From: Populus alba
Taxonomy: Eukaryota; Streptophyta; Magnoliopsida; Malpighiales; Salicaceae
DNA: 64,000 bases
Direction: 5' to 3'
Assembly (NCBI RefSeq): GCF_005239225.2
Contig: NC_133301.1
Span: forward strand, 11,842,318-11,906,317
The translations under genes and the position numbers were made by a program. Below, in pieces: positions 25,995-38,789 of the stretch (its first letter is position 1; the number at the start of each line of letters is the position of its first letter). Below the pieces are notes generated by a model. The model had not been told where the DNA came from and did not search any database. It saw nothing but the letters and a program-made list of their open reading frames with translations.

Positions 25995-28654
25995 TACCAT
26001 CTTCCGTTTTGTTAAAAAAATATATTTGAACTTGAATCTACACTAAAAAAAAAAAAGAAAAAAAAAAAGAAGTTTACGGGATGATGGAATCTAAAATCAC
26101 TCATCACTCCTTGAAAGTACAATATTTATTATACCGTATCCCTCGTTTATGCTTAGTTTAAGGAAATCATTTCAGTGTAATATTTATTTATTTATTTATT
26201 TATTTTGAATCATTAGATCACCTTTTCACGGAGGAAATATTTATCATAGTCAACATATTCCCACACTGTGGTTTTGCTTAAGGGACACGAATATTGAAAC
26301 CTGTAATAATTATCATCATGGAAGACAAAGGTTAAATGAGGTCATGTTTCACTTTTCATAATAAAAGATTATATATTTACTTCCCTCGCCCCTCTCCCAC
26401 CCAAGCAAAGTACAAGCGAAGCACATGCATTTACTTTAATTCAATAGCTTCATGATGTTTTAAAATACCCCTCCTCTATCATAACCATATTTATATCTTA
26501 TTTAGCGATAAACTATATAGTATATGCACAATGATTCAGTGTTTTATTTAGAGATAAACTATATAGTGTATATATATATATATAGTAATTACAAAAATTA
26601 TGTGTTAATGTAATAACATTATTTTACTCCAATATGTATAATACATGGGTGTGTCTGGATATACAATTTATATATATTAAGTGAGAGATTGTCAAAGATA
26701 GTTAAATAGAGATGGGAAAGAGGGCAAAAGACTTTTGAGTATTACTAAAAATATAAAAGACGTTACTTTATTTTTTACTGCACACACTTCACTGTTTATT
26801 CTCTAACTTTGTATAGTGAATTACTATTTTTTTTAAAAAAAAAAAAGCCCTTTACATCTTTTTTAAACTAAATTAAAAAAATAATTAGATCAAATTTGTT
26901 AATTAAAGATAGAATTAAAAGAAAAAAAACCAAACTAGAAAAATATAATTTTAGGTTAAAATAATTTATAGCATCAAATAATTCAACTTGATGAAAATAG
27001 TTCACATTAAATGTTTTTATATTTTGAAGGTTCTTAAAAATCAAATTTGATCTTGGAAATATTTTTGTATTTTAGTTGATTTTGATTTTTGAGATGATTT
27101 CTTAAGACAATTGATAAATTTATCAAGATTTTTATAAAGAACAAAAATATCTAAAGCATTTTTTTTTATATAAAAATATGGTTATGATAGACTTATCAAT
27201 TGTTTATACAATTTTTTATATACAATTGATAAGTTTATAAAAACACATAAAGAAAAACTTGTTTATACAATTTTTTTTTAATATAAAAATATCTAATCGA
27301 CAGACAAACGCGTGTAAAGTAACTATTAAAATAACTAGTGAAGAGGTAGAAGCCGTGCGATGCCTTTGCAGCGGTTGCGTGTGAAAAGCATAAAAAATGG
27401 TTGAAAGGCAAATAAAGATAGAAAGTTGAGAGTGCTTCACACCTCCAATTTCACTCCACATCAACACGGGTGTGAACACGCGCTTAAGTTTCAACGATTT
27501 ATTGGAACGTGTGAAAACGCGCTGCAGGATGGTGTGATCGGATGTTTGGTCCCAGGATTCATTCTAGTATACAAGAAACAAAATAGATAACAAAAAGGGG
27601 CAGTCAATCTGATGGATTAAAGTAATATAATCTAACAGTAATATATTACTAATAAATATCCTTTTTTTTACAAAAAAAAAAAAAAGAGGTATATTTTATT
27701 TAAAAAACTTATTAAAATAATATTTTTTAAAAATAAAAAACAAACAATCTCTAAAATAGTGTTTCTTACTCTTCATTTTCTCCCTCTATAAAAAAAAACC
27801 ATGCTACTCGCTTTAGAGATTAACTTGAAAATAATTAAGTTGTTAAATTATTGAGTTAATTTATGAGTTTTTAAATTAATTTGAGTATATTATTTTTATT
27901 AAAAAGGTCATTTTAGTATTTTTAAAAATATTTTTTAAAAAAAATAATTATATTGAATCATAATTAAAAACTTGTTTAGATAGAATGAGATTTCATCTAA
28001 TTAATTTTTTAATTTAATTTAAGATTCCAGCCAGTTAAATCTTGAATATCAATCTAATAATGGACTGAAAAATAAAATAATTAAAAAGGAATTAGGAAAC
28101 TACAATAAAAAAGAAAAAGAAAAAAGGAAGTAACGAAAGATGACGCAAGCACTAAAAGAGAGGGCCCAGATAGCATTTTACAGAAATCTTTGTAACTGAT
28201 GGTACTACATCCCCACCCCTCTCTCTACTCTCCAGAAATTCTCTTTCTCTATGCTTTTCACAATAAAAACAAAAAAAATCATGCATCTATCTGCCCCCCT
28301 AACACTAATTTACTGCCACTGCTACTTTCTACTTTTCCTGGTCGGTCTTATTTGTTTAGTATTATTTAAATATTTAATTACTATTTAACATTGTTTGGTA
28401 TATTTGAGATGGGATATTTTTTTTTTTGTTAATGAATCATCAGTAGCAGCGGCATCATCAGATGGATAGAGATAGGAAAGAGCTCAGTGAGTAAGAGAGA
28501 GAAAGAGGGATCGATGGTCATTGTGAAGAGGAGGATCCGATCTTTCGTTTTCGCGTTGAATTCTCTTATGTAGCTTTTTATGTGAGTGAGAAAGTGAGAA
28601 AAAAAGCAAAACAAAACAAACTACTCAAAGCAAGTAAAGGGGAAGCCAAGAAAG
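25995..28654. other. AT-rich intergenic DNA upstream of SMAX1
   Basis: No coding sequence recognised. A TTTA tetranucleotide run lies at about 26183-26205 and TA runs at about 26570-26582. The part from about 28200 becomes richer in CT/GA tracts and may lie within the SMAX1 promoter or 5' UTR. Confidence 0.4.
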
Positions 28655-28683
28655 AGATGGATGGATGGATGGATGGATGGATT
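28655..28683. repeat. (GGAT)n microsatellite in the SMAX1 5' region
   Basis: About seven GGAT tetranucleotides, roughly 320 bp before the SMAX1 start codon, within the probable promoter or 5' UTR. Its length is likely to vary between alleles. Confidence 0.85.
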
Positions 28684-29000
28684 GATAGTAGATCCTGCCA
28701 TTAGAGCCTTGCTGTTAGATAAAAGGGAATTATAAAGATAGCTTCTTTTTTATTTTTATTTACTTCTTTCTTGTTTGATAATCTCCTCATCCCTCCCTCT
28801 CCACCTGAGAATTGTAAGCCAATTTGTCCATTTGGACAAACCAAAACCAAACCACCCCTGTTGTTTGTCTTTAGCGATTACATCCCCCACTCCCGGAAAA
28901 CAAAGAACTTGCAAGAAAGAAAGCTTCTTCATTCCTTCTTGAATTCATCTCAATACAGAGTTTGAATTTGACGAAGACTTTTGTTCCTGGTTTTCAAGAA

Positions 29001-32000
29001 ATGAGAGCTGGACTTAGCACCATCCAGCAAACTCTGACACCAGAGGCGGCGAGTGTACTGAACCACTCGATTGCCGAAGCAAGCCGCCGTAACCATGGTC
29101 AGACAACACCACTTCATGTGGCGGCAACACTGTTAGCTTCCCCATCTGGTTTCCTCCGTCAAGCATGCATCAAATCACACCCTAATTCTTCGCATCCTCT
29201 TCAGTGCAGAGCTCTTGAGCTCTGCTTTACTGTTGCCCTCGAACGCCTCCCTACTGCACAAAACCTTAGTCCTGGCCTTGACCCACCAATCTCCAATGCC
29301 TTAATGGCTGCACTAAAGCGTGCTCAGGCTCATCAGCGAAGAGGGTGCCCTGAACAGCAGCAACAACCACTTTTGGCTGTCAAAGTTGAGCTGGAGCAGT
29401 TGATTATATCAATTCTTGATGATCCAAGTGTTAGTAGAGTTATGAGGGAAGCTAGCTTTTCGAGCCCAGCTGTTAAGGCAGCAATTGAGCAATCTTTGAA
29501 TGCTTCTTCGAATTCGAATCCTGCTGCTAACTCTGGGATTGGATTGGGGTTTCGTGCTCCAGGAGCTATGGCCGTTCCTGTTCCTGTTCCTGTTACTAAT
29601 AGGAATTTTTATATGAATCCAAGATTGCAACAAGGGAGTGTCGGTCAATCTGGTGCACCAAGAAATGAGGAGGTTAAGAAGGTTATTGCTATTTTGTCCA
29701 AGAGTAAGAAGAAGAATCCTGTTTTGGTAGGTGAATCAGAGCCAGAGATGGTAGTGAAGGAGGTTTTGAAGAGAATAGAGAGTAAAGAAGTAGGAGATGG
29801 GGTGTTAAAGAATGTTCATGTGATTCATTTAGAAAATGAGTTTTTGGATAAAGCACAGGTAGCGGCGAGGATTGTGGAATTAGGGGGGTTGATTGAGACC
29901 CGGATAGGGAATATGGATGGTGGTGGGGTGATTCTTAATATGGGGGATTTGAAATGGCTTGTTGAGCAGCAAGTGAGCTTTGCAGGTTCTGGTGGGGTTC
30001 AGCAGCAGCAGACTGTGTCAGATATTGGGCGGTCGGCTGTGGAGGAGATGAGGAAGCTTTTGGGGAGGTTTGGAGAGGGGAGTGGTGGTGGGAAGGTTTG
30101 GTTGATTGGGACTGCTACTTGTGAGACATATTTGAGATGCCAAGTCTATCATCCTTCAATGGAAAATGATTGGGATCTGCAGGCTGTGCCAATTGCTGCT
30201 AGAGCACCTCTTCCAGGGATGTTTCCTAGGTATATGTGCTGTTATTGCTATTTTTGGAGCTATACTTTTTCATTCATTAGCTTAACTTACGCGTTAGCCA
30301 GAGGATATGGTGGAAAACTGGAGATGTTCTTACATCTTCAATGTGTGATGCCTTCGGAAATTGCTGTGTTGTGGATTGTTTGATATCTGGACTTTCGGAA
30401 AATATATTCCAAGTTGAGTTCTATATACTGATCTACAAATTGGGATTTTTTGTCTGTTCGTTCAGAAAGTTGCATACTAGTGGAGGTTTCGGAGAATTCT
30501 GACATCTGAATTGCACCTGGCTTAAGGAATAAAATCCTCCTTTAGTTTAAGGATTAGTTTTTATATAGTCCTTCGTCCAGAGAATAATTGTGATTAATCA
30601 TTCTTTTTTCTGTTACTTATGATTAAATCATTTACATATTTGTCGATGTGTAGGCTTGGAACCAATGGAATCCTTAGCAGCTCAGTCGAGTCTCTATCAC
30701 CACTGAAGGGTTTTCCATCTGTGACTATTGCTCCGCCAAGGTGTCTCTCCGAGAACTTGGATCCTGCTCGAAGAATGAGCTGCTGCCCTGATTGCATGCG
30801 GAATTATGAGCAAGAGCTAGCAAAAATTGTACCGAAGGAGATTGAGAAATCTTCAGAAGTCAAATCTGAATCAGCTCAGCCACCACTGCCACTATGGTTG
30901 AGAAATGCAAAGCCTCAAGATGGTGATGTTAAGTCATCTGATCAGACAGTGGTAAGTTAGCTCAAACCTCAAAGTGAACTGCAAACTTGTACTGGCGAAA
31001 TAAGATTCTTTTTTCTCATTTTAAGTGCTAAAATCAAAAGTTCAACAATGAAACTAATATTGTCGCTGTGATATCATGCAGGCTAAGGATCAAGAACTGA
31101 TGTTGAAGCAGAAGAGACTGGAGTTGCAGAAGAACTGGCACGATAGGTGCTTGCATCTTCATCCTGCTTATCATCAACCTAATCTTGGATCTGAAAGAAT
31201 TGCCCAACCTGCTCTCTCAATGACGAACTTACATAATCATAACCTGCTTCCTCGCCAACCTTTCCAGCCCAAGTTAAGTTTAAATAAAAAGCCGGACAGA
31301 ACCCTTGTGTTCAACCCAAATCTGTTGCCAAGCCAACCAGCTGGACGGGCAACCACTCCGCCTGGAAGCCCTGTGAGAACAGACCTGGTTCTTGGTAGAC
31401 CGAAGGTTGTTGAGGGGACTCCTGAAAAAGAACACGAGGACCGTACCAAGGACTTTTTAAGCTGTGTACCTTCTGAGCCGCGACCCAATTTCAATGAATT
31501 GCACAGCGTCAAACTTCTCAGCAAGTTAGATGCTGACTCGTTCAAGAAACTCCTCAAGGGTCTTCTGGAAAAGGTTTGGTGGCAACGGGATGCAGCATCT
31601 GCAGTGGCTACAACAGTGACACAATGCAAATTGGGTCATGGTAAAGGTCGGAGCACCGGATCAAAGGGTGACATTTGGCTGTTGTTCACTGGTCCTGACA
31701 GGGCTGGCAAGAAGAAGATGGCATCTGCTCTTTCAGAGCTTGTTTGCGGGGCAGATCCAATAATGGTTTGTCTTGGTTCATGGCGTGAGGATGGGGAATC
31801 TGTAGTGAGTTTCCGTGGTAAAACTGTGCTCGATCGAATAGCAGAGGCAGTTAGAAGGAACCCCTTCTCAGTAATCATACTAGAGGATATTGATGAAGCG
31901 GATATGCTTGTTAGAGGGAGCATAAAGCGGGCTATGGAGAGAGGTCGTATTGCCGATTCCCTTGGCCGCGAAATCAGTCTTGGTAATGTTATATTCATTC

Positions 32001-32707
32001 TGACAGCAAATCGCTTACCAGACAATCTCAAGTTCCTATCAAACGGCATTTCGCTGGATGAGAAGAAGCTTGCGAGTTTGGCTAGCGGAGGTTGGCAATT
32101 AAGGCTAACCCTGTCTGAGAGAACAGCAAAGCGCCGAGCCAATTGGCTTCACGATGAAGAGAGGTCGGCAAAGCCAAGGAAGGACTTAGGAACAGCACTA
32201 GCATTCGACTTGAATGAAGCTGCTGACACAGGGGATGATAAAGCAGATGGCTCACACAACTCAAGTGATCTTACAGTTGATCATGAAGATGAAGATGCCC
32301 TCAATAACAGGCTGTTGACGTCTGCAACTTCATCGGTCTCTAAAGAGCTGCTCAATTTAGTGGACGACCACATTGTCTTCAAACATGCAGATTTCAGCTC
32401 CATTAGACACGACATTTCAAATTCTATAACCAAGAAGTTTTCGACCATCTTCAGCAATCAGATGCAGATTGAAATCCAAGACGAGGCACTGGAAAAAATT
32501 GTTGGCGGGATATGGTTAGCCCGAACAGGCTTAGAAGAATGGACCGACAACGTATTGGTTCCAAGCATGCGCCAGCTCAAATTACAGCTACCTATATGCG
32601 CCAACGAATCCGCGATCATCCGGCTCGAGCCTGATACCGATTCTGACAGCCGTAGCCACGGTGATTGGCTGCCAAGTAGCATCAGAGTGGTGGTCGATGG
32701 GTTGTGA
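29001..32707 (+). CDS. SMAX1: SMAX1: Clp-ATPase-like repressor of karrikin/KAI2 signalling
   Basis: Three exons, 29001-30229, 30654-30951 and 31082-32707, join in phase to 1050 aa (Arabidopsis SMAX1 is about 990). The start MRAGLSTIQQTLTPEAA is the family's conserved N-terminus; the upstream in-frame extension has no ATG. Residues 1 to about 180 form the double Clp-N domain, followed by a first ATPase-like region ending near WLIGTATCETYLRCQVYHPS. Exon 2 carries a Cys-rich CCPDCMRNYEQELA segment. The second ATPase-like domain has a degenerate Walker A, GPDRAGKKKM (about 713-722), an RGKT motif (about 754) and a Walker B-like IILEDIDEAD (about 774-783). An EAR motif FDLNEA lies at about 884, the presumed TOPLESS contact. 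Family knowledge: nuclear repressor removed by KAI2-SCF(MAX2)-dependent degradation, controlling germination and seedling growth; the RGKT loop is required for degradation in the related D53/SMXL proteins. SMAX1/SMXL2 membership rather than SMXL6-8 rests on the near-identical N-terminus. The frame is undamaged. Confidence 0.95.
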
Positions 32708-33025
32708 ACCAGGGGCACTCATGGCTGAGATAGGGAGAGAATGGATAGCGTTGGCAATCCCTTGTTTATGTTGGACAGAGTTGTAAATATGGTCGACTGT
32801 TTTTGGCGGACGGTGAAAACGGCAGAGAGGGGTAAAAAGGAAAAGAAAGCAGTTTAGAGAAGAGGGAGATGTTGATAGATTAACGGAATCTTTAGGCAGC
32901 AATGTCTCACTTTTCTTTTATTAAGTTCTTTTATATGCTTCTTTTTTTTGCCATAGGATTTTATAGTATTTTGTCATAGATATAAATATTTATTATTTAC
33001 GTGGACCACGATTAATAAAAATGAG
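32708..33025 (+). other. Presumed SMAX1 3' UTR; left edge of duplicated block
   Basis: The sequence runs from the TGA to an AATAAA at about 33013, which could serve as polyadenylation signal. Only the first 37 bp (32708-32744) are unique here; everything from 32745 on recurs from 51824. The UTR extent is inferred. Confidence 0.5.
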
Positions 33026-34058
33026 GCATTCCTCCTGTTATAGGTTTTTTTTTCTTCTCATTTTATTTTATCCCCCCCACAATAATTCAGCGGTAGCCAT
33101 TGATGGTGATATCTCGCAAGGTGCTAGCAACTTAATCGATGAAATTAATTTTTTTAAACAGAGCTTCAACTTATCCCTTTACATGGCAAAATCTCAAGAA
33201 GATAACTAGGGGAGTTGAGTTCGTGCTTGGGATGGACAGACTGGTTTCTTGCCAAATTCCAAGAATCCGACTGCTCGAGAATTTCCTTTCTCGTGAAAGA
33301 TGTGTTTACGTGGATTGTTTTGTATGCTGGTGATGGAGTGTTGCTGCTCATTTTGTTCGAAAATTTGCATTTGTCATGTTTTTCAATAATACAGATTGAC
33401 TTCTGCAAATTATACACATAATTTAGCTCTAGCTAGGAGAAGATGATTATTATTCTAATAGCCCACAGGAGAGTTTCTTCTTTTCTGCTAGCTAGCTAGC
33501 TAGCTAACACGATGGGTATAGGTTTAAACCGCCGCAACCTCTTTGCTTTTCAGCCGTTTATTTTTGTAATTTAAAAATATTTTATTTTTTATTCTAAGTT
33601 ATTTATTTTCTTATATTTTTATATTTTTTGATGTATTCTTTTTAAAAATAATATAAATTTTAAAAAATTAAAAATATTATTTTAATATATATATTATTAT
33701 ATCCCTACGAGAAAAAAAAGAAACCGGCGTTATTGCAGGAGGTGGCGAAAGGACTGGAACGGGTGTACAATGTACAAGACACAAGAAATAAGACAGCACC
33801 CATCCATCTGTCACCAACACCACGTGGCCCATGTCTCCATAAAAGGAAAGAGGAGTAAATTACAGGCACAACCCACCATGAAATTTGGTTTCAACATTAA
33901 TGGATCGTAATTTCCAAATTGAGACGAATCATAAAGAATTATGAGTTAATGACAGATAGATAGCAGAGCTGGGAATGGCAACTACCCCCTCCTAGCTCCA
34001 GGCAGTCTTCGTGCGTAGCAGCAGGCAGCCGGCAGCCGTCAGCCGGCCGCCGGCAGCA
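33026..34058. other. Intergenic spacer within copy 1
   Basis: No gene. GCTA repeats lie at about 33489-33505, an AT-rich dispersed-repeat fragment at about 33560-33700, and a GC-rich run of CCGGCAG/GCAGCC words at about 34018-34060, which differs between the two copies. Confidence 0.45.
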
Positions 34059-35134
34059 GCATTTTCTTCCCTCGTCTCCCTCGCTTTACTGCTTTACTGC
34101 TTGGACAGGCCTCTGATTCTCTACCTGTGCTTGCTTAGGAAAAACTATGTTGCTTGCTATTGTACTTCAAAATCTTTCATGGCTGAAGTAAACTCGGGGC
34201 CTTCCATGGCTAGAGGTGCTTCTAGCCCGTGCTTCTCCCATATACCGACTATAGTAGCAATCTAATTTTCAAAGTACTATTGTATTTTCAAGACGATTTT
34301 GAATCTTTTTGGATGCCGATTCAGTTGTCCTTTATGTTTTTTCCTTCTTACAATAAAAATACTTTCGCAATTTTAAAAGTACATACTTACATTAACATTA
34401 GTCTATCCAAAAAATATAATAAATTTCATTGATCGTTAATAATATCTCCAATTAAAAGAGAAATAAAATTTTGAAAGGTGTAACTTAATTGGTTGGATTC
34501 TGAATTTATTTTTTAAAACCTACTAGTTTGAGTTTTACAAACCCTAAAATTATTGAAGATTTATATATTCGTTAGCTTCAAGGTCTATGAAATTAATTGA
34601 GGTGCATGAAAGTTAACTCGAACACCCATATAAATCTTAAAAAAAAAAAACAGAGAGAGAGGGATGGGTGGAAAACTTATGAAAGTATAATTTTATTCTC
34701 AATAAAATTATGATTTGCAAGTTTAAACGAAATGCATAATTGTATTCTTCAAAATTCTTCTTTTTTGTTTCAAATAAAATTAACAAAAAAATGTACTTCC
34801 TCTCCACTTTATTTCCTTTCATTTGTCACCCTTCCTTTCGAACAAGATGAGGGAAAGTAACTTTACTGACTTTTTTCCTCTTACATTTGTTCCTTACAAT
34901 CAAAGCTATAGATTCATCACGCAAATGACCTTGATGATCATCATCATCGAGACTTGGCAATAAATTGGATCACATCAACTTATTGGAGCTCTATTTCAAA
35001 TTATAAACTATAAACTACAAATACAAAAGGAATGCACAATTAATAGGGCAAACAAGAGACTGCATGTGCCTCTGCTCACCGTGTCTCAAAGGGCAAGAGA
35101 ACGCAGGCCCAGATTATCAAACCTCCATGTCAAA
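34059..35134 (+). repeat. Unit A, single copy here, tandem in copy 2
   Basis: This 1076-bp segment has two counterparts in copy 2: 53131-54198 (about 2% substitutions by eye) and 54206-55281 (practically identical, same length). There is no coding content: the short frames inside have no recognisable product. Confidence 0.85.
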
Positions 35135-35301
35135 GAAGAAGCCGCCCAATTAATGCATATATGATACACATCCACATGAACAAAGACACTTCTTTTCACT
35201 CTCCATGTCAACAAAGTCAAGACGACACTAATGCTGACAAAAATCATTGCGTGCTTCTCGTTGAAGATCAACTGTAGCCAACTTAATATCAACCTTGTAT
35301 T

Positions 35302-35592
35302 TGTCAAACAACCATTTTAATTTAAAATTTTTAATTTTTAGATGAGGTTCTAGGATTTGATTTATATTATTTTCTAACATATCCTTTTAAATAAAAACTC
35401 TTTAGGCTTGAAACTTACACATGTTTATTTTACCATGTGTTTAATTTTTATCAAATAAATAGGGATGGTCAGATTCGAACTCGTGACCATTTGATCAATA
35501 TGACTCTGATTCCATGTAAAAAAATCATCTTAATCTAATAACTTAAATTTTTATATAAAATTTTAGAATATAATTTATGTTATTTTCTAAGA
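35302..35592 (-). mobile_element. TRIM retrotransposon (terminal repeats in miniature), copy 1
   Basis: Minus-strand element of 291 bp. Its 5' terminal repeat is about 35515-35592 and its 3' repeat about 35302-35379; both contain AGAAAATAA(C/T)ATAAAT and an AAATTTAAG/AAATTAAAA segment and end in ACA. Next to the 5' repeat is TGGAATCAGAGTC (plus-strand 35502-35514), one or two changes from the TGGTATCAGAGC primer-binding site that pairs with initiator tRNA-Met. A purine-rich AAAAGGA precedes the 3' repeat. A 5-bp direct repeat GTATT flanks it exactly (35297-35301 and 35593-35597). There is no coding capacity, as expected for TRIMs. Confidence 0.8.
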
Positions 35593-35597
35593 GTATT

Positions 35598-37625
35598 GCT
35601 TGTGTCCTCATTTAAGATCATCACCTAAATTCATGTGTGTGTATGTCCTAAAGTTTTCAACTAGAGCTTTAATGATAGTGAAAATTAAATGGATAGTTAG
35701 ATTCCTCATATTGAAGGAGACGTGAAAGTAAATACTTATATTGCTTAGCACGCGGAGAGGCCTGGCGTAGTTTCCACTTTTTCTTTTTTCTGCGTATATA
35801 GTAGTGAGTTATTTTTAGAGATTTCTCAATTCAAATACAAAAATAAAAGGGAATTTAATTAACTGTTAATCCATAGAATGATGGGTTTACTGAGTTTGAA
35901 TCCTTTAAAAATACGTTGTTAAAGCAAAAAACTTCACAGGTGAGCCTTGTTTCTCCAGTCCATAGGAATTAAAATTATGAACAGTCAAGAGAGTGACGAG
36001 CAAGTTTCGTCAATTTAATTTGATAGCAATTTGGATATTTAACGCCCCTTGTTACTAATTTCTTTGCCTCATTAATTATCATAAGATCTAGCTAGATCAT
36101 AATATTTCCTTCATTTTAACGAGACGGGGAAAGAAAGTGTCATAATCCACTATAATATGTGCAAACATTAACAAAAGCTACGAAAACCTATTCGTCCAGA
36201 TTTAGTAGCAATGTTTCCTAGAACAATATAATAATAGTTGTTTCCTTTTCATCTAGAATCTTCAATCTAGCAATTAGGGGTGGTTTGATATATATTTGTA
36301 CAAGATTTGTTAGTTATTATTAAATAATTTAGAGGTAAGAATTTTTTTATTATTTTGAATTTACAATAAAACAATCAAAATATTTTTAAAATTAAAGTTC
36401 AGCAGTTTTAAAAGTTAACGTAGGTTGAAATTCTATTTTGTTTTCTTTTCATGTTGTTATTTTAGTTTTCATCATTCAATATTTTTTTAAAAAAAAAATA
36501 TTATTGAGGTTTTTGTTTTTGTTTTTTTTTTTTTTTTTTAATGTTAGGCTATAACGATTTCATGATTTAGACCATAGATTTAGCTTATTAATTTAGGTTG
36601 GCTCGACTTTCATTATCCGAATTATATATTTGTAACGCTAATCTAAGTTGCATTAGACTTTTTATTATCTTTTTACTCAATTTCATCCGCCATATTTAAT
36701 AAAATGAGAATAGAGTTACAGTGATATTTTTTTTTTTGAAAAAAAATATTTTTTTTCGGTTTATTGTGATTATTTAAAAAAATTATCTATTTGCTGACAT
36801 TATTCCTTTTTTTTTATCATTAAATTAAAATAGAACCACTCGCAATTTTATCTTCCTGGTTGAAAATACGTTTGTGTTACTTTAACATCATTTTCTAAGC
36901 AATAAAAAAAAGAGAGAGTCGACCCCACAGCGTAGCATGGTACACGACTAGTTAGCAGGCAAACCGGAAAGCATCTTGCATGGTAGGGAGATAATGAATT
37001 GAATGTGGACGAGATCTCAAATTGAAAGATATTAATCGATGCATGTATTGTTGCCTTCATGCATCCATCAATATAAATGAATTGGTCTATTTATTGACTC
37101 CAGCCATGCATGCGTGCTAGCTCCACATTTAATTATTATGGTCTTCTTAATTGATGCATCCAATACCCTTAAGTACTTAATTTTAAGTATTGGAATGTAT
37201 AGAAATTTAATATAATAAAGAGAAATACACACTAAATGTACGTATACGTTGTGTGTATATTTTTAAACTTATTGCAAGAAAAAAAAACAGAAATTTACAT
37301 ATTTTATAACAAAAACTTCATGCACCGTGGAAAGTTTTATGCATTCATAGAATAAAAATATATCATAAATTTATGTAAAAAGGCATAGGGATATATACAA
37401 TTAAAAATCCAACAATGAGATTGAGCATGTTAGGTGTGATTAAATAATATAACAAAATGCAAATAAACAAATAAAGTGAGCTGTTTACAAAATTGCTTGG
37501 GAAGTTTTTGTTTTAATTTATATTGAATTTCATAATTGAGTTAGGATTTCATTCCCAAGACTTTAAGAAAAGTGACTCATTCTTTTTTTTTCTTATTTCT
37601 TTTATGATGAAAGATAATTTATAAT
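35598..37625. other. Intergenic spacer, nothing recognised
   Basis: AT-rich DNA with long T and A runs (for example about 36520-36540 and 36728-36760). No coding frame has a recognisable product. Confidence 0.4.
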
Positions 37626-37915
37626 TGTTAGAGAATAATATAAACTATATTTTAAAATTTTATTTAAAAATTTAAGTTATTGGATTTAAATGATTTTTTG
37701 ATATAATATTAAAATCTTGACGATTAAACGGTCACAATTTTAAATTTCATCATTCTCATTTTATTTGATGAAATTAAGTAAAAAATAGTGATGAACAAGT
37801 ACAAATTTCAAACCCTTAAGACTTTTACTTAAATAAATTAAAATATTATAAAATAATATAAACAATATCTTGAAGTTTCACCTAACAAATAATATCCAAA
37901 TTAAAGCTAGTAAGT
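37626..37915 (+). mobile_element. Degraded TRIM relic, same family, opposite orientation
   Basis: It starts TGTTAGAGAATAATATAAA and reads through a terminal repeat to about 37703. A decayed primer-binding region is followed by ACGATTAAACGGTCACAATT, which aligns with GATCAAATGGTCACGAGTT of the element at 35302-35592. A second terminal repeat starts about 37844 with TATTATAAAATAATATAAAC. The repeats have diverged strongly, so the element is older. Confidence 0.55.
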
Positions 37916-38351
37916 GGCTAGTGAAAAATATACACTCTACAAATAATATTTTATTTCTCTATCATAATAATATTTTTTTATTATTATATTCTCCTTTCAT
38001 CAATATTTATTATCATGTTTCCATTAAAGCATCTTTCAAGTAAAGTTTTTACATGTATTCTATATTTGAAGGGATAGATGAATTAACATTTGTATTTTTT
38101 TTCCTAGTACAGTGTCCATGTCATAACTAACAATATACCAAATCAATTATTCAAAGGATTTGTTGGATTTGACAAAATTTTAATAAAGTCTTCCCTTATA
38201 CGGGCCTATCAAAAAATTTATCATGTTATATCCTGCATAACACATATTTCTATATAACTCCACACAGATATCTCATGCATACCACCAATTCATTTATTAA
38301 TCTATTAGAATTCCTCACAGTTATTTATTGTCAATTATATCGATATTTTTA

Positions 38352-38354
<3 letters not shown>

Positions 38355-38400
<46 letters not shown>
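38355..38400. repeat. (ATT)n microsatellite
   Basis: Trinucleotide run of about 15 units; the same run is at about 58503-58548 in copy 2. Confidence 0.9.
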
Positions 38401-38401
<1 letters not shown>

Positions 38402-38789
38402 CTATAAGATCGACATAATAAATACATGATAAAAATTTAACATAAAAGGGTTTAATTTATGATATTTAAGTAAGGTTACATAACTAAACATATCTCAAAA
38501 GAAAATTATTACAATGACATAATACTTAAATTACATTGACTCTATACCTAGGAAAATAAAAGCTAATGACTAATATTAGCATGACCCATCAAATGAGATG
38601 AACCTACAAAGAATATAGTATTTTAAACATAAAATTAGATATCAATTTATTATTTTATAATTGTATCCCCCAAAACTAACACAATCAATTTAATATATGT
38701 AAGGGTCCTAGATTTTTGCCACTGTATTATAAATTTATTAATCCATTTGTACCAAATAAGTCATTACTAAATTATACAAAATTAAGATT

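Noticed and set aside
28962..29000. Upstream extension of the SMAX1 frame
   Set aside because: It has no ATG; the conserved family start is the ATG at 29001.
30230..30383. Read-through of SMAX1 exon 1 past 30229
   Set aside because: A GT donor at 30230 and the AG before 30654 restore the conserved protein; the read-through part is intron sequence.
31237..32264. Minus-strand frames of 130, 168 and 60 codons opposite SMAX1
   Set aside because: Shadows of the SMAX1 third exon.
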